64,000 nt of DNA from Pomphorhynchus laevis (Eukaryota > Acanthocephala > Palaeacanthocephala > Echinorhynchida > Pomphorhynchidae), in the NCBI GenBank assembly GCA_012934845.2, contig WNNJ02000564.1, forward strand, positions 1 through 64,000. Direction: 5' to 3'. Positions 10,206-23,032 of this stretch are shown here, in pieces. Both the position numbers and the translations under genes were made by a program. How positions within the stretch are numbered: position 1 is the stretch's first letter; every line of letters starts with the position of its first letter. The notes under the pieces were generated by a model that saw only the letters and a list, made by a program, of their open reading frames with translations, was not told where the DNA came from and did no database searches.

Positions 10206-10733
10206 TATTCATAGTTTGTGTCGTTCTTAGCTATTTTTTACGTCCTCTCATTAACGTTTTTGAGTGCTCAAATTGTTAGATTTGCTACTGCAACTGATCG
10301 GCGAGCGCAGCGAGACGATCTATCTGAGCTTATCGAGAGATTAAGCTCAATTCGCGAGCGTAGCTAGTGGAACTAACAGGAAAAATTGGGATGTTTTAAT
10401 ATGCAATATCAAGAAAGCAATGACCTGTGAGTGTTGATTTCATTCGGGTAGGTAGATATCTGTCAAAGGATGATCACGAAGATTAATAATTTATTAATAA
10501 TATAAACTAATGCAATTTAATGTTGTGAGACGAAAATTCCTTTTATTCGTAAAAGTTCCATCGTCAAGGCCTTATTCAAAAGTATATTATTAACCAGCAT
10601 AATCAATGCCAGCAATGCTAGCATTAAATTTGAAAAACCACACAAAATTGCGATCTTTAATAAATGTAGTTATGTAACGTTGATGTTTTAAATCAGTCAT
10701 TTTTATTTTAGAAAGTTCAGATTTTGAGAAAAA
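10206..10733. other. Spacer between LINE copies
   Basis: No significant open frame. A GC-richer patch near 10300-10370 (GCGAGCGCAGCGAGACG) stands out from the AT-rich surroundings, but I cannot assign it. Confidence 0.4.
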
Positions 10734-10797
10734 ATGTCAACAGATTATTATTATAACATACAAGACTATAGCTATGCAGCTGTTTTGTCTGCTCACG
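10734..10797 (+). CDS. Possible orphan first coding exon
   Basis: TTTTATTTTAG ending at 10711 looks like a splice acceptor. It is followed by a short leader, an ATG at 10734, 21 sense codons (MSTDYYYNIQDYSYAAVLSA and on) and a GGTAAAA donor at 10797/10798. The peptide is not repeat-like. No continuation is visible because a LINE begins about 20 bp downstream, so it may be a stranded exon of a host gene or chance. Protein family not recognised. Confidence 0.25.
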
Positions 10798-10814
10798 GTA
10801 AAACCAATTTTATG

Positions 10815-12225
10815 TCAGCAAAATCTTAATTCAGATACAGGATATTGAAATTAGAATCTGTGCAAAGCCATGTAATTAGCGTTTTCTTAAAGTGCAATCT
10901 ATTTGATATGTTGATGATATTCTCTGGAAGTTTGTTCCAAAGCCTCACCGCTCGATGAGAAAGGCGATATAGTCTTCCGAGTTTGCCGTTATGCTTGGTC
11001 CTCACAGTCAGAGTGACCACGGTTAGTAGTTCGCTGCTTTCGCTGAATACAATCCACCGGGAATCCGTCACATTCGAATAACATATCCCTAAAACATAAA
11101 ATATCAAGACATACTATACTAGTACAGACTGAAGGAACGCCCATATTGCACAAGCGGTCCTTATAAGACAATTTCCTGAGGGAATGGCACGATTTCGTCA
11201 GCCTACGGAGGACATTTTCAAGCTCATTCATCTTAACACGTGCACATAGAAATACCGCAGGGATACGATATTCAATAATAGGACGAATAAGTTAATTGTA
11301 TATTATTTAAAGACAGGAAGCCGATTGGTTACAAAAACACCTCTGGACCACATAGCTTAGTTTCCTGGTTGTTTGGATGATTCTGTCCTTGTTTGGGCGA
11401 CTCTTCAATGACTTGTGCATAAGTATTCCCAAATCTCTTGTGCATTGTACCTGCGTAATTGTCTCGGAACCTAATTTATATCTGAAAGGAAATTTCTTAT
11501 GTCCTAAGTGCATGTGGCAGCACTTTGATATATTTAACATCAGTTCTGTCTCATTACTCCACCTAACAATATTGTCTAAATCTTCCTTGTGCAGAAAACA
11601 GTCATGATACGATTGAATGCACAGCCATAACTTGAAGTCATCCGCAAACGCTCGGATTTTGCATTTCAGTCTTAATAACAGATCATGAAGGAAAATGTTG
11701 AACAGTAAAGGGCCGAGAACCGTACCTTGAGGCACTCCGGCACAAACATGACTTTGTGACGAAACACTACTGCCTAGCCTCACTTGATACGACCGACCAT
11801 TCAAGAACGAACTAATCCAACGAACTACATGGGGATCGATACCGTATAAAGCCAAAACTACTAGCAGAGGATCATGTGGTACTCGGTCAAACGCCCGGCT
11901 AAAATCGATAAAAATTACATCGACCCCACACCCATCCGCTACTACATCTGCCCAATTTTCACGAGCCATAATTAAATTACTGAGGCATGATCGACCGGTG
12001 CGAAATACATGTTGAGAAGGGTGCATAAGTTTAAATCTATCCATATGAGAAGTTATGTATTTATGCACGAACCTTTTAAGGCATTTACATACAACGCTTG
12101 TCAGACTTACAGGACGATAATTGGACGGGTCTTCTCATTTCCCTTTTTTGTATAAAGGAGTAATGTGAGATCGCTTCCACTGATCAGGGATGCATGATGT
12201 ACATAGAGACATGTTAAACATCTAT
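10815..12225 (-). mobile_element. Family B LINE reverse transcriptase fragment B1
   Basis: A minus-strand polymerase of a second LINE family. In order: IPDQWKRSHITPLYKKG, YRPVSLTSVVCK, then a long open frame 12068-11307 with the VIFIDFSRAFDRVPH palm block, GVPQGTVLGPLLFNIF and a catalytic AFADDFKLW, and then a C-terminal block LWNKLPENIINISNRLHFKK (about 10870-10950). The FADD site and SLTSVVCK wording differ from family A and fit the CR1/Rex1-like part of the non-LTR tree. Endonuclease and ORF1 are missing, and a frame change separates the core from the C-terminus. No clear 3' tail. Confidence 0.8.
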
Positions 12226-12589
12226 GATAATGGGAATAATAGGAAAATAATAATATAATTTAAATAATATAATATACAAATCTGGAAACGATATACAAAT
12301 TGCATAAATAAATTGTATAACCATATTTTAATAGTATATGCTGAAATGAAATATTAAATTTAAGCGTTTGCTGTTGTGATGACGTAACTCCCTGATTTCA
12401 TCGCTGCTGAATCTGCAAGAAATAAAACAGTTTAATGACTTTTGATATGAAAGTTACTTTTAATCTGCTTTTAAGTTGCTTAAGCTGTTTTGTTTTCACA
12501 TTTAAAAGTTTTAAAATGTCTAAAAAACGTTTAAAAAGTGCAAAAAAGGAATTAAGTTTTTTAAAACTCAATATGTCATAGGATGAATG
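12226..12589. other. AT-rich spacer
   Basis: No open frame and no recognised repeat. A run of poly-A/T tracts separates LINE B1 from a Gypsy-like remnant. Confidence 0.4.
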
Positions 12590-13330
12590 TCGCTACTGAC
12601 ATGCTTGAATAACGGAACTGGATCAATACGCATTATTTAAAGAGCATTAATCACTACTCCCGGATGTTCGCCACTCAATTTCATCGAAAGTCAGTCAAGA
12701 CGACGAAGAAAGTCATTACCGAGAATGATATTAGCAAAAAAATGCTGAGAGCTAAGAATTTTACATCAGGATACTTGACTGCATTGGTTTTTTATATTTA
12801 CTAATGCTACTTCATTCAGAACGCTTTTAAAAGTAGACTAAGCTATTTGAGCAACACTATGACAAAAAATTTAAACGGAATTCTAAAGCGCTCGATCATT
12901 TTTCAAGATATAAAGTTGGCACTGCTTCCAGTATCAATAAGATCAGTTATTATATTCTTGTTTACTTCGACGGGAACTAAGGATTCGGTCAGTCCTGATG
13001 ACGGCAATCGGGATGTTTAAAATTGTAATTGTGAAATTTGGAGAATGTCCATCATATTTAAGTCAAATCTATTGATACGTTTTGTTGTCATGTACACTGC
13101 GAAATGACTAACTTTTCGACATAACCGGCTTTTAACTTTTAACATAGGACACTGAGCTCGTGGATGTTTTACATTTTCACAAAAAAGCACGATTGTTGTG
13201 TGGCGTTTATTTCGATCGGTGACGACTTGTCAGCAATAGTGTTACTGCAAGATGTTACATTTATGTGATCAACAGCTAAAGCAGGATGACTGTAATACAA
13301 GATTGTTTGTATTTAAGCTTGCTTAAGTGC
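12590..13330 (-). mobile_element. Gypsy-like gag-protease fossil
   Basis: On the minus strand, cysteine/histidine-rich wording of the zinc-knuckle type (KHPRAQCPMLK) occurs near 13130-13190, and an aspartic-protease block LIDTGSS near 12920-12960. Both fit the end of gag and start of pol of a Gypsy-type LTR element. No LTRs and no polymerase are seen. It is a broken, old remnant with many disruptions, distinct from the better-kept element at 19252-23081. Confidence 0.5.
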
Positions 13331-13352
13331 ACCGACTATGCATCGTACACTT

Positions 13353-13389
13353 GAGTACACTTGTCATGCATAGGATGACAAGTGTACTC
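13353..13389. repeat. 15-bp perfect palindrome at a LINE break point
   Basis: Arm 13353-13367 (GAGTACACTTGTCAT) is the exact reverse complement of 13375-13389, with a 7-nt spacer. It lies where copy A4 is broken off inside its endonuclease region. The preceding 30 bp repeat parts of the same words. Confidence 0.85.
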
Positions 13390-14500
13390 TATAGACGGTG
13401 AGGTGTAGGCAGCAAAGTGATCGGGGACAGCGATGATGTCGAGTGCCCCACCAAGTATATGTGTGGGGCAGTGGAGATTCGTTTGTAATTGTAGTATGAT
13501 AGAATGTTGATGAACCGGATGGAATCCGTGGAAGAGGGGCGGTCTAGGCGGATATTGAAGTCGCCTAGAACGAGTGAAGAGATTGAGGACAAAGAACAAT
13601 GAGAAACAAGGTCAGCGAGTTCGGTAAAAAATAAGGCTGTAGGAGCTGATGAACCAGGACGGTGTACAATGGCTAGAGTGATCGGGTTAGAATAACGACA
13701 GGTGAGCAATTCAAAAGAGCAAGGACTGAAAGGAGGATAGATTTTGCGAAGAGACGCAGAGTGAGACACGAATGCGACAATGCCGCCATGACTAGAGAAT
13801 TTAGAAGGGCGTGAGCTGAGGGGGCGGGCGGATTCGTCTAGGGAGCAACCGACATAGAGCAGACGCCGAATGGAAAGGTCTTCGGAATCTGAGTGCCAGG
13901 ATTCGGTTGAGGCAGAAGAGATCGATGGATTGCTTGGTGAATAGGTTGAGGATAAGATCGGATTTATTGAGAATAGATTTAGTGTTGAGGAGACCGAGGT
14001 GCAAACCGTGTGCTGTGGCGAAAGAGTCTAGTGGAGAAGACACATAGGAGAGATGGAGCGCCATCGAATTTTTAGACGGCTGTGGACAACTTGAAAATTT
14101 CCGTCTATGTTTCAGATGTAGAGTGATGTTTCGCCGTTTTCATCGTGACGGCGTTTTTTTTCATGCGGGCTGAAGAGATTTGAGCAATTTCAGAAGGGAC
14201 GCGATCGGTAAAATTCACGTGGTTGAAGATGACAAGAGTTTGAATCGTTGAGAGAGAGACAAGAAGACGTGTGAGAGCTATGCTTGAAAACAATTTTTAG
14301 GAGAGGGGGCTGGGAAGGATTAGATTGAGATTTGTTTAGACGGATGAATGCGACAGGAGGTATGTCCTTGAAAAAGGATGGTTTATCCGCAGGAACAATA
14401 GACGAGAGGATGGATCTGAAGGCGGAAACATCGTGGTCCAGACGTGCTTGTGAAGATAAGGAGTTAGAAGGCGTGATATTAGTGACAATGACGAAAAATA
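13390..14500 (-). mobile_element. Family A LINE copy A4, ORF1 plus endonuclease
   Basis: On the minus strand an ORF1 segment (about 14500-14105; LLKIVFKHSSHTSSCLS-type wording) is followed by the endonuclease (14064-13390; LNTKSILNKSDLILNLF, then SSLVLGDFNIRLDRP). The reverse transcriptase is missing: the copy ends inside the endonuclease at a short palindrome. The upstream end is fused to the 3' part of copy A5 near 14500. Confidence 0.75.
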
Positions 14501-16100
14501 AGGGAATTACGGGAATGCAAGGAACAGTAAACATGACGAGAATTATAAAGAAAAGGAAGGTTGAGAAATGAAGGGGTATGAAAAGTTACAATGTGGAAAG
14601 CAATAAGAAGACGAATTTGAACACGACAATAAATGGTAGGCCAATCGTGAGAAACAAGATGGTGGGATGTATGATCAAAACGACGAGGACGGAGGAGAAT
14701 TCGGACGGGTGCGTTTATGATGCGTTGTAGTTGAAGAAGAGTGAATTTAGGTGAGTTGGAAAATAGACTAAGACAGTAATGAAGTCTTGAGAAAAGTAGA
14801 GAAGATATGAGAGTCATACAAGAAGGGAAATCGATCAATCTACCAATTTGAAGGAGGTTGCGGAGTATCAAGGTAGATGAATGTACTTTATCTCTCACGA
14901 AAGGTTTAAGTTAAAGTCGGTTTTCGAAATGGAAGCCTAGGAAAACTAGATTGTCAACGATAGGAAGAATTGTAGAATTTAATGATAGACGGGGGCTCTA
15001 CGCCGAATCGTTGAGGCAGGATTCACATTATTTTTGATTTATTAGGATTCAGAGAAAGACGAAGAGAAGAAATATGATTGAAAATTGAGGCAAGACAGTT
15101 GGAATTAGAAACACTAAGGTCATTAATACGATAAGCAGGTGCGTGAACATAGATGATAATGTCATCAGTATATTGCATAACATGAAAATTAAATGTATGA
15201 GAAATAGAAGACAAATCATCGAGAAGAGAGAAATCAAAGTGCCTAATACGGAGCCTTGTGGAACACTGGAGGGAATGATAAAGGATAGGAGAGAGAAGAG
15301 TTAGAATAGACACGAAATGTACGGTTTGATAGATATGAAGAAAACCATGATACAGTAGATAAAGAGAAGCCATAATCATGACGAAGGCGATGGAGAAGAA
15401 TCGAGTGATCGACGATGTCAAAAGCAGACGATAGATCAATAGAAACTATGACACTACATAATTTATGATCGCACGATATGAGTAAGTCATTATAAACTTT
15501 AAGACAGGCAATTCCAGTAGAGTAATTAAAGCGAAAAGCAGCTCGGAAAAGATGAAATAAGTTGGAGGAAAATAGATATGTAATAACTTGCTTGAGAACG
15601 AGACGCTCAAGTAGGAAGGGCCTCTTACCTTAGGAAGGGTAAGACAGATGAGCAGATTTTTTTAAGCAAGTGTGTGGGAATTGGGTCAGAAGGAGAGGTT
15701 TTATTAGGTAATGACAGAAGAACATAAGAAACTTCGTCAGACGAAGCGGGAAGAAGGTGGAATAGCTCTGAGAGGGAAGTATTTAAAGAGATGAGAAGAT
15801 ACGGGGGCATAAGGGTAGAACGGAAATTAAATTAGATAGCTAAGATTGCAGATAAGAGGAAAATTCATCAGGATTTATGTTGCAAGGGTAGATGATCGTG
15901 AAAGAATCGAGTTTAAGATTTTCCAATGAGATTTAGAGTTGGAAGAGGACTTGAGTTGGTTTCGCCAAAAGAGAGTACGTTTAGTTCGCATAAGAATGAC
16001 ATGGAAACGACGGAGAGAAAGATAGGAAACACGGAGATTTGGAGTGAGTGAGGTTGGAGAACGTTTAAGAAAGCGATTAAACACACGAAAAGAGTGACGG
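14500..16100 (-). mobile_element. Family A LINE copy A5, reverse transcriptase
   Basis: A minus-strand polymerase in several frames from about 16084 (SYLSLRRFHVILMRTKRTLF, the region before the palm) to the thumb and C-terminal part (14898-14500). The catalytic site reads QYTDDIIIYVHAP (YTDD) near 15160. It is truncated before the 3' tail where it joins copy A4, and 5'-truncated at about 16100. Inactive. Confidence 0.75.
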
Positions 16101-16311
16101 AGCCGACGTTACTAAAAACTAAAGACTAAAGACTGCAGTTTGAATACTAAAGACTGTAGTCAGTCTGCAGTCACTAAAAACTACAGTCTGAATCAAAGCA
16201 GGGAGCGTATCGCGACCGCTGAAAACGTCTTGGTCGAATAGGCCAAAGGTTATATATATTACATATATAACGTTTGGCCATATATATATATATATATATA
16301 TATATAGGCCA
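16101..16311. repeat. Simple-sequence and hairpin block with (TA)n
   Basis: 16105-16195 is a degenerate repeat of ACTAAAGACTGCAGT-like words. About 16241-16279 is a hairpin starting GGCCAAAGGTTATATAT, whose arms pair with one mismatch. A (TA)n tract of about 30 bp (16278-16305) follows, flanked by GGCC. The block separates LINE copies A5 and A6. Confidence 0.7.
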
Positions 16312-17876
16312 TATATATCCCCTGCCTACCCACATATTAAAATCTATATGCTCATCGATATCCCCATTTCTCACAACCTTGTTTAACTCTTCCATCCGCA
16401 GTCGTATCTTCCCTTCACACTGGAAATCCGCAATCGTTCGTCCCCTCCTTAAGAAACAATCGCTTGACCCCTCTCTTCGTTCTAGCTATCACCCCATTTC
16501 TCTACTCTTACTAAGCTCTTAGAACGCCTCATCTTAATACAAATCAACGCTTATCTCTCCTCATCCAATCTGTACCCTCCTTTCCAATCCGCTTTCCGCT
16601 CTAATCACTCGACAGAAATCGCATGCATAAAAGTGTACAACGACTTACTAATTTCTCGAGACAAGGCTCTATATAGTGTTCTCATCTCCCTCGACCTCTC
16701 CTCCGCATTCGACATTGTCGACCACTCCGTCCTCCTTTCTCGCCTTCGTTATGATTACGGATTTTCTTCCTCCTCCGTAGCATGGTTTGCCTCATATCTA
16801 TCCGACCGTTTCCTTTCGCGTCTGTTTCTAATTCATCATCCTCCCCTCCCATCCCTATTTTTTGCGGGGTACCACAAGGTTCAGTCCTATGTCCCCTGCT
16901 GTTCTCTCTTCTGCTTGGCGATCTCTCTCTATTTATCAAACCTTACTCCTTTAACGTCATGCAATACGCCGATGACATTCTAATCTATGATCATGCACCC
17001 GCACATCGCATACACGATATCGACATTTCTGCCTCCAACTGTCTTTCTTCTATCTACAAACGTCTCTCCAATCTCCATCTTGTTCTAAACCCCGAAAAGT
17101 CCAAAATAATGTGGATCCTCCCCCGTAAACCAAACATATCTTCTCCCACTGTATATTTTGCCTCATCGATCATTGGCATAGTCCACAATCTCACTTTCTT
17201 AGGCTTCCATTTCGATGATCACCTTTCCCTTAAACCCTTCTTCCGTGACAAGGTCTGCTCATCTAACTTAATTCTCCGTGACATCCGCCGTATCCACCCC
17301 GTTATCGACTTCCGTTCTTGCATGTCTCTTCTTTCATCGCTTCTTTTCCCAATATCGTTTACTGCTTTGGCCTTTTCGTCAATTCTCCAAAATCCATCAT
17401 CCTACCCCTACAACGAATAATCAGCACCGCCGTTCGAGTGCTCTTTCGTCTCCGTCGCTTCGACCACACATCCACATATTTTGCCCAACTCTCCTGGCCC
17501 ACCATCGGCATCCGCATCAAACTCCGCCTTCTCGTTACTTTTCGTCTCATCGCTGTCGGCTCCCCATCGTTCATCAACCTTCCTTTCTTAGACGATACTC
17601 GCCCCACCTCGCTATCGCTTCGTTCCTGTCATACCCTCTTACTCCACGTTCCTAATTACTCCAACAACTACAGTCTCCGATCCTTCCTCGTCGCCGCCTC
17701 GCTCGCCTAAAATCAACTTTCTCTCGACGTCCGCCGCTCCCCCTCCTTTATCACATTCAAACACCTACTCCGTTCACACCTTATCGACACCTGATTCACA
17801 GTCTTGTTTTGTTGTGGTCATGTAAGCGTGCGCTGGCACGCATTTGCCACGTTAAAATAAATATTTTTTAAGTGAT
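16312..17876 (+). mobile_element. Family A LINE copy A6, reverse transcriptase and 3' tail
   Basis: A + strand polymerase beginning in the fingers (ILKSICSSISPFLTTLFNSS), then a KKQSLDPSLRSSYHPISLL block, SLDLSSAFDIVDHSVLLSRL, GVPQGSVLCPLLFSLL and QYADDILIYDHAP with YADD intact, in at least three frames. The C-terminal half is at 17160-17710. The tail carries hairpin 17826-17831 with 17836-17841, ATTTGCCACG and AATAAAT. 5'-truncated and frameshifted, so inactive. Its tail abuts copy A7 directly at 17876/17877. Confidence 0.8.
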
Positions 17877-19251
17877 AGAGTCAAAGTCAGCCGAGCGATC
17901 AATATGAATGTTAAAATCACCGAGAATAAAAGGAGTTTAAGACAATGAGCAGTTAGACATAAGATCTGCGATGTGGTTAAAGAAGATACGTGAAAGGACA
18001 ACTGAACCTGGATGATATACAATCACACGTTCCAGAGGGAAATTAGTTTATAATCTGCATATGAGTAATTCGAACGAAATGTAACGTGTTAACGTTAATT
18101 TTACTTAGAGACATTGGATGACGATAAATGGCCACAATACCGCAATGGTTAAAAGCAGTAGATTTATGAGAGACAATAGACGAGCTGATTCAATTAGAGA
18201 ACAACCAGAGCGACATAGACGAAAAATAGTAAGATCGTCGGAGTCAGAATGCCAGCATTCGGTAATGCATAGAATATCGATAGATAATTGATCGAAGATA
18301 TCAAGGAGCATATCATCTCTACGAAGAATGGAGCGAGTGTTGAATAGACTAAGAGGAAAAGTATGCTTAGGAGCGAGATCGATTAGCAAAGAAGACTGGA
18401 AGAAAGATGGGTCGCCATCGGATTTTTGTCTATGTGAGTACAACGTGAAAATTTTCGTTGATTTAACGTATTGATAAGGATGACTCGCCGTTTGTTTCAC
18501 GTCGAGGTTTCTCAATGCGAGCTAAATTGAGCTGGGCAATATCAGTAGGGGGCGGTCAGGAAAGATACGACAAGTAGATGAAGTAGTAAGAAGTTTAAAA
18601 CGTTGGGAGAGTACCGAAGAGGCATGTGAATTATGTCGGAAAACGATTTTTAAAAGTGGATGACTGAGATGATTGGATTTAGTGGATTTTTTAAAGCGAA
18701 TAAAGGATACAGGAGCGATATTATTGAAGAGGGATGGGTTATCATCAGGAATAATGGTTGCTATGATAAACCTGAAAGCAGATACATCATCATCGAGGCG
18801 AGATTGTGTAGAAGCAGATTCGGACAGCTTTAAGTTTGATATGATAATACAGCGATCGCGCGAAGGAAAACTATTTCGTGGAAGTGGTGGACGAAGAGAC
18901 CTAGTAGGAGTAGAGGCAGAAGAGCAGATACACGTGGGAATAACAGGGGTGCTAAGTGAAAATGTAAGATAGTTTGGAGCATGTGTGACAGGAGTGGAGT
19001 GTTGAATCGGTTGATCGGATATGTTACTGGAGATTATTTTGATGGAAAGATGTAAATTATTGAGGGGTGATACGGTTGGAATATTGCGAGAATAATTCTC
19101 GCAATATGGAACATGTGTTCCATATTCTCGCAATTGGAACATGTATGCCAGGAGTGGAGTGTTGATTCGGTTGATCGGATATGTTACTGGAGATGATTTT
19201 GATGGAAAGATGTAAATTATTGAGGGGTGATACGCTTGGAATATTGCGAGT
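17877..19251 (-). mobile_element. Family A LINE copy A7, ORF1 and endonuclease (part 1)
   Basis: On the minus strand: ORF1 (19142-18522; RDRCIIISNLKLSESAST, FIRFKKSTKSN, LLKIVFRHNSHASSVLS) followed by the endonuclease (18515-17900; LFNTRSILRRDDMLLDIF, CITECWHSDSDD). It is broken at the 3' side by copy A6. About 110 bp of its 5' part are duplicated next to nested palindromes (19081-19125). The remainder of the 5' part continues beyond the Gypsy insertion at 23082-23400. Confidence 0.75.
19081..19125. repeat. Two overlapping perfect palindromes in copy A7
   Basis: 19081-19093 pairs with 19095-19107 (ATATTGCGAGAAT arm, 1-nt spacer), and 19104-19113 pairs with 19116-19125 (ATATGGAACA arm, 2-nt spacer). 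Parts of both words are then repeated downstream, followed by a direct duplication of about 110 bp of LINE sequence. Confidence 0.85.
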
Positions 19252-19300
19252 TAAATAAAGTTATACAAAAGGTACATTCTGATCATTTCATATCATAACA
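19252..19300 (-). repeat. Terminal direct repeat of the Gypsy-like element (3' side)
   Basis: Matches 23033-23081. It is preceded on the element's strand by the purine-rich GCCGGGGCGAA, a plausible polypurine tract. Confidence 0.65.
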
Positions 19301-22300
19301 TTCGCCCCGGCAGCAAAAGTAATCATTTAGATAGGCCGGTCTTCTTCTGGTCCTCTCTTCTTATTTTGGAATTGTGGCAGGCTCAATGAAGTTTTCGTTG
19401 TCGTCTTCGTGTGTTATAGTATGACTATTATCTTTTGATTCTTGGGAAAATTCATATTTCTCTTTCGATATTGAATCTTTATAACATATTAGCGAAAAGT
19501 TGGTGATTTCATGGGCCAAATTTTCTAATTCTACTTGGCTGCAGTTTCTGTCTTCATCAATTGATGGATTAGACGGGTATTTAGCCAATTTTCTAACTGA
19601 TACGTCATGCTCATTACCTTGAGGTATATTTCGCACGGTAGCGTAATTACCATTTGATTGTAGTACTTTAACAGGTCTGAAAGTATAATCAGTTTTAGAT
19701 GCCCTATCGTCTTTCAGTAGATACACTTGATCGTTATGAAGCCACGGCAATAAAACAAACGAGTTCCTTGAGTTTCGCGGATAATTGAATATACGTTCGT
19801 GTGTCGTTTCCCCATTGCTAGTACATAGCAAAGATCGCATAGATGATAATACTTTAGGTAGAACTGTTTCCCAATTTTTTAAAGACAGATTTCTTGATTT
19901 AGTTTCTAACTGTATCGTCTTCCAAATTAATCCGACATATCTTTCGGCTTGACCGTTACCGCGCGGGTTGTAAGGTGTACTTATACTGTAGGCTATGCCC
20001 TGAGATGATAGAAAATCACGGAACTTACGAGATTGAAAACATGATCCTTGGTCCGTGTGTATTCTACCAGGACTACCAAAAATACTTATGATTTGTCGTA
20101 GTGCAGTAATTACTGACAGGGATGAACAATCTTTACAAGGAATCGCAAACGGAAAACGGGAGAATTCATCGACAACGCAAAGTAGATAACGGTTTCGAGT
20201 AACGGATTCAAGCGGACCTTTGAAATCTACACATAATCTCTCGAATGTCTGAGTGGCGTTGGTAACGTGGCTAACGGTAGGTTTACAAAAGCGAGATTCC
20301 AGTTCGGCACAAATATGGCAACTATTAATAACTTTCGTAACGTCTGATTTATCATATGGCAAGCGATGCTGTGTAACGAAATGCAACATTCTAGTAGTGC
20401 CAGGATGACAAAGAGTATTGTGAATGTGTTCTAATTGGTTCAATGATCCAGCATGGGCACACATGTGCGTAACTCTTGACATAGCGTCGGCTGCCTTATT
20501 TTCACTTCTCATACGATACTGAATTTCGTATTGATAAGGAGCTAATTCAAGTCGCCATCGAGCCACTTTATCATTTTTGATCTTGCTCGAATGAGCTCTA
20601 CTAAACATGAAAGAAACAGAGCGTTGATCTGTTATGATAGTGAACGGTTTACCAAGTAAATAATGCTTCCAATATTGAATGCTATTTACAATGGTCTGGG
20701 CCTTTTTTTTCAATGCTGGACTGATGTAACGCAGTTTTTGGTAGGGTTTGTGAAAAAACGCAATCGGCTTTGATGCTTGGCTCAGAACGGCACCTATCGA
20801 CGAATATGATGCATCAATCTCTACGGTCAAAGGAAGATCGTGAGTATACGCTGTTAGAGTTGCCTCAGAAATTTCATTCTTCAAGTCATCAATAGCTTTG
20901 TTAACATCACTTGAAGGCGGATATGTATCACAATCGAGCAAAGGTCTAATTTTTCGCGAAAACGAAGTTAACCATTTAGAATAATATGCAAGGAGATCCG
21001 TTATACGCTGCATAGATTTTCTATCTGTAGGAATCGGAAAATTGATAAGTGGCTTGACACGATTGGGATCCGGTTTAATAGTACCTTTCGATAGTTGATA
21101 TCCTAAGAAATTCAACATGTTTTACGATATTTTGTTTTCTCCTTGGCTAACGTGAGATTCACTCTCTTTGCAACTTCACAAAATTTTTGATACCGTTCAT
21201 CGTGTTCCTCAAAGCTTCGCCCGCAAATAATTATGTCGTCTAAGTAGGCATAGACACCGGCTAAGTTGTTGTCCTTGATTAATTGGTTAATTATACGCTG
21301 AAAAACACATACAGCGTTGGTTAGTCCAAAAGGGATTCTGCGGTACTGATATAAATTCCCATCTGCATCGAAAGCAGTGTATGGACCATATTGACTCAAC
21401 AAAGATATTTGGTAATAAGCTTGGGATAAGTCAACGGTTGTATATACCGAGTATGAAGCAATATCGGAGATCATGGAGTCGATTCATGGAATAGGATATG
21501 CATCCAGTAACGTGTGACGATTGATAGTACATGAGTAATCTACGACCATTCTTGGCTTTCGTCCGTTGTTTGCCACCACTAGAACTTGAGCTCTCCATGG
21601 TGATCTACTCTTTTCAATAATTCCTTGTTTGAGGAGTCTATCGATTTCTTGCCTGATAAATCGAGAATTTTCCGGTGTATGTCGACGTGATTTAGTACAT
21701 ATCGGACGAATTGTTTTGTCGATACCTGGGAATAACGTCAACGGCTTAATATCCATGACTGGAGCAGTTTGTAAAGATGCTAAAGATAAACCAGGGTTCG
21801 GACTAGCGAAATTGAAAGTAATATATCGATGAAGGAGAAAAAATTTATGTCCTAATATAACGGATGCGCATAAATTAGGCAACACGAGAAAGAGTGTATT
21901 CCTGTAAGTACGATCCATAAATTTGAAAGTAATGTAGCAATGACGACGAACGAACACGGATTGGGATGATGACGCCATGTGGACTTGACGTTTGCACAGG
22001 TAAGTTTTTATTTGAAGGTCAGATACCACCGCATCATCAATAAAATTGTCTGAACTCCCCGTATCCAGAAGTGATTGAAACGATTTGTTATCTATCAAAA
22101 CTTTCTGATACGTTTGACTTTGGTTGAATAGAGATACCCAATATAGAGCAGCGGATGTTGACGAAGTATTCTTAAAACTACGAGAGCGACAAACGTTTGC
22201 AAAATGACCGCTTTTACCACATGAATGGCAAGTTGAATTCCGAGCTGGACAATTTAATCGAAGATGGTACGATCCACCACAAAATATACAACGTTTTTGA

Positions 22301-23032
22301 CTTTGAGAGAAGCGTGTTAGTTTATTTGTTTTCAGTGCAGCAAGAGTATCAAATTGTTCATTATCTTCACATGATTTATCAACCAGACTGACCTGAGTAA
22401 ATGCGAGACTTGATGTTTCTGTGGATAATATTATCGCGGCATGTTGTTGAGCTGCTTCGAGTGATTTGGCAATCGTCACTAGTTCGTCAAGATCAGTTAC
22501 TCGAGATTCAAGGAGACGTTGTCTAATGTAACTATTGTGAAGTCCTTGAATAAAAGAATCTGTAATATGTGCATTACGATTTGAAGAAGAATCCACAGGT
22601 TGAAAATCGCATAGATTAGCGAAATCGCCAAGCATTCGGAGATACTGATCTAAAGTCTGTCGGTTCTTGTCGGCAAGCATGAAGTTTGTAACGTGCGAAT
22701 AGAATATTTACAGGCTTTATGAATGCTCTATTCAATATATTTACAGCCTCTTCATATGAAGTACACGCTTTGATTAATCCGAATAATTTCGTCGAGACGA
22801 GATTGACAAGTAATGGTAGCTTAGATTCGTCATTGAGTCCTACTTGTAGAGCAATAAAACTGTCAAGGCGTCGCTTCTAGTGTATCCACTCCTCTTGAGA
22901 ATTAGGACTGTTGATAGTTATATTTAATACTGAAGGCATCGATAGTTTCTCCATCTCGATGAACCAATATTATTGAATAAATTGTAATCAATAAGCAACG
23001 TTAGAACGGCTTTATTCAATAATATTTATAAA

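Noticed and set aside
16274-16311. Transmembrane-like MAIYIYIYIYI start of a protein
   Set aside because: A translation of the (TA)n tract running into the LINE frame.
22197-22391. 64-codon + strand ORF in the Gypsy-like element
   Set aside because: Antisense shadow of the zinc-knuckle region.
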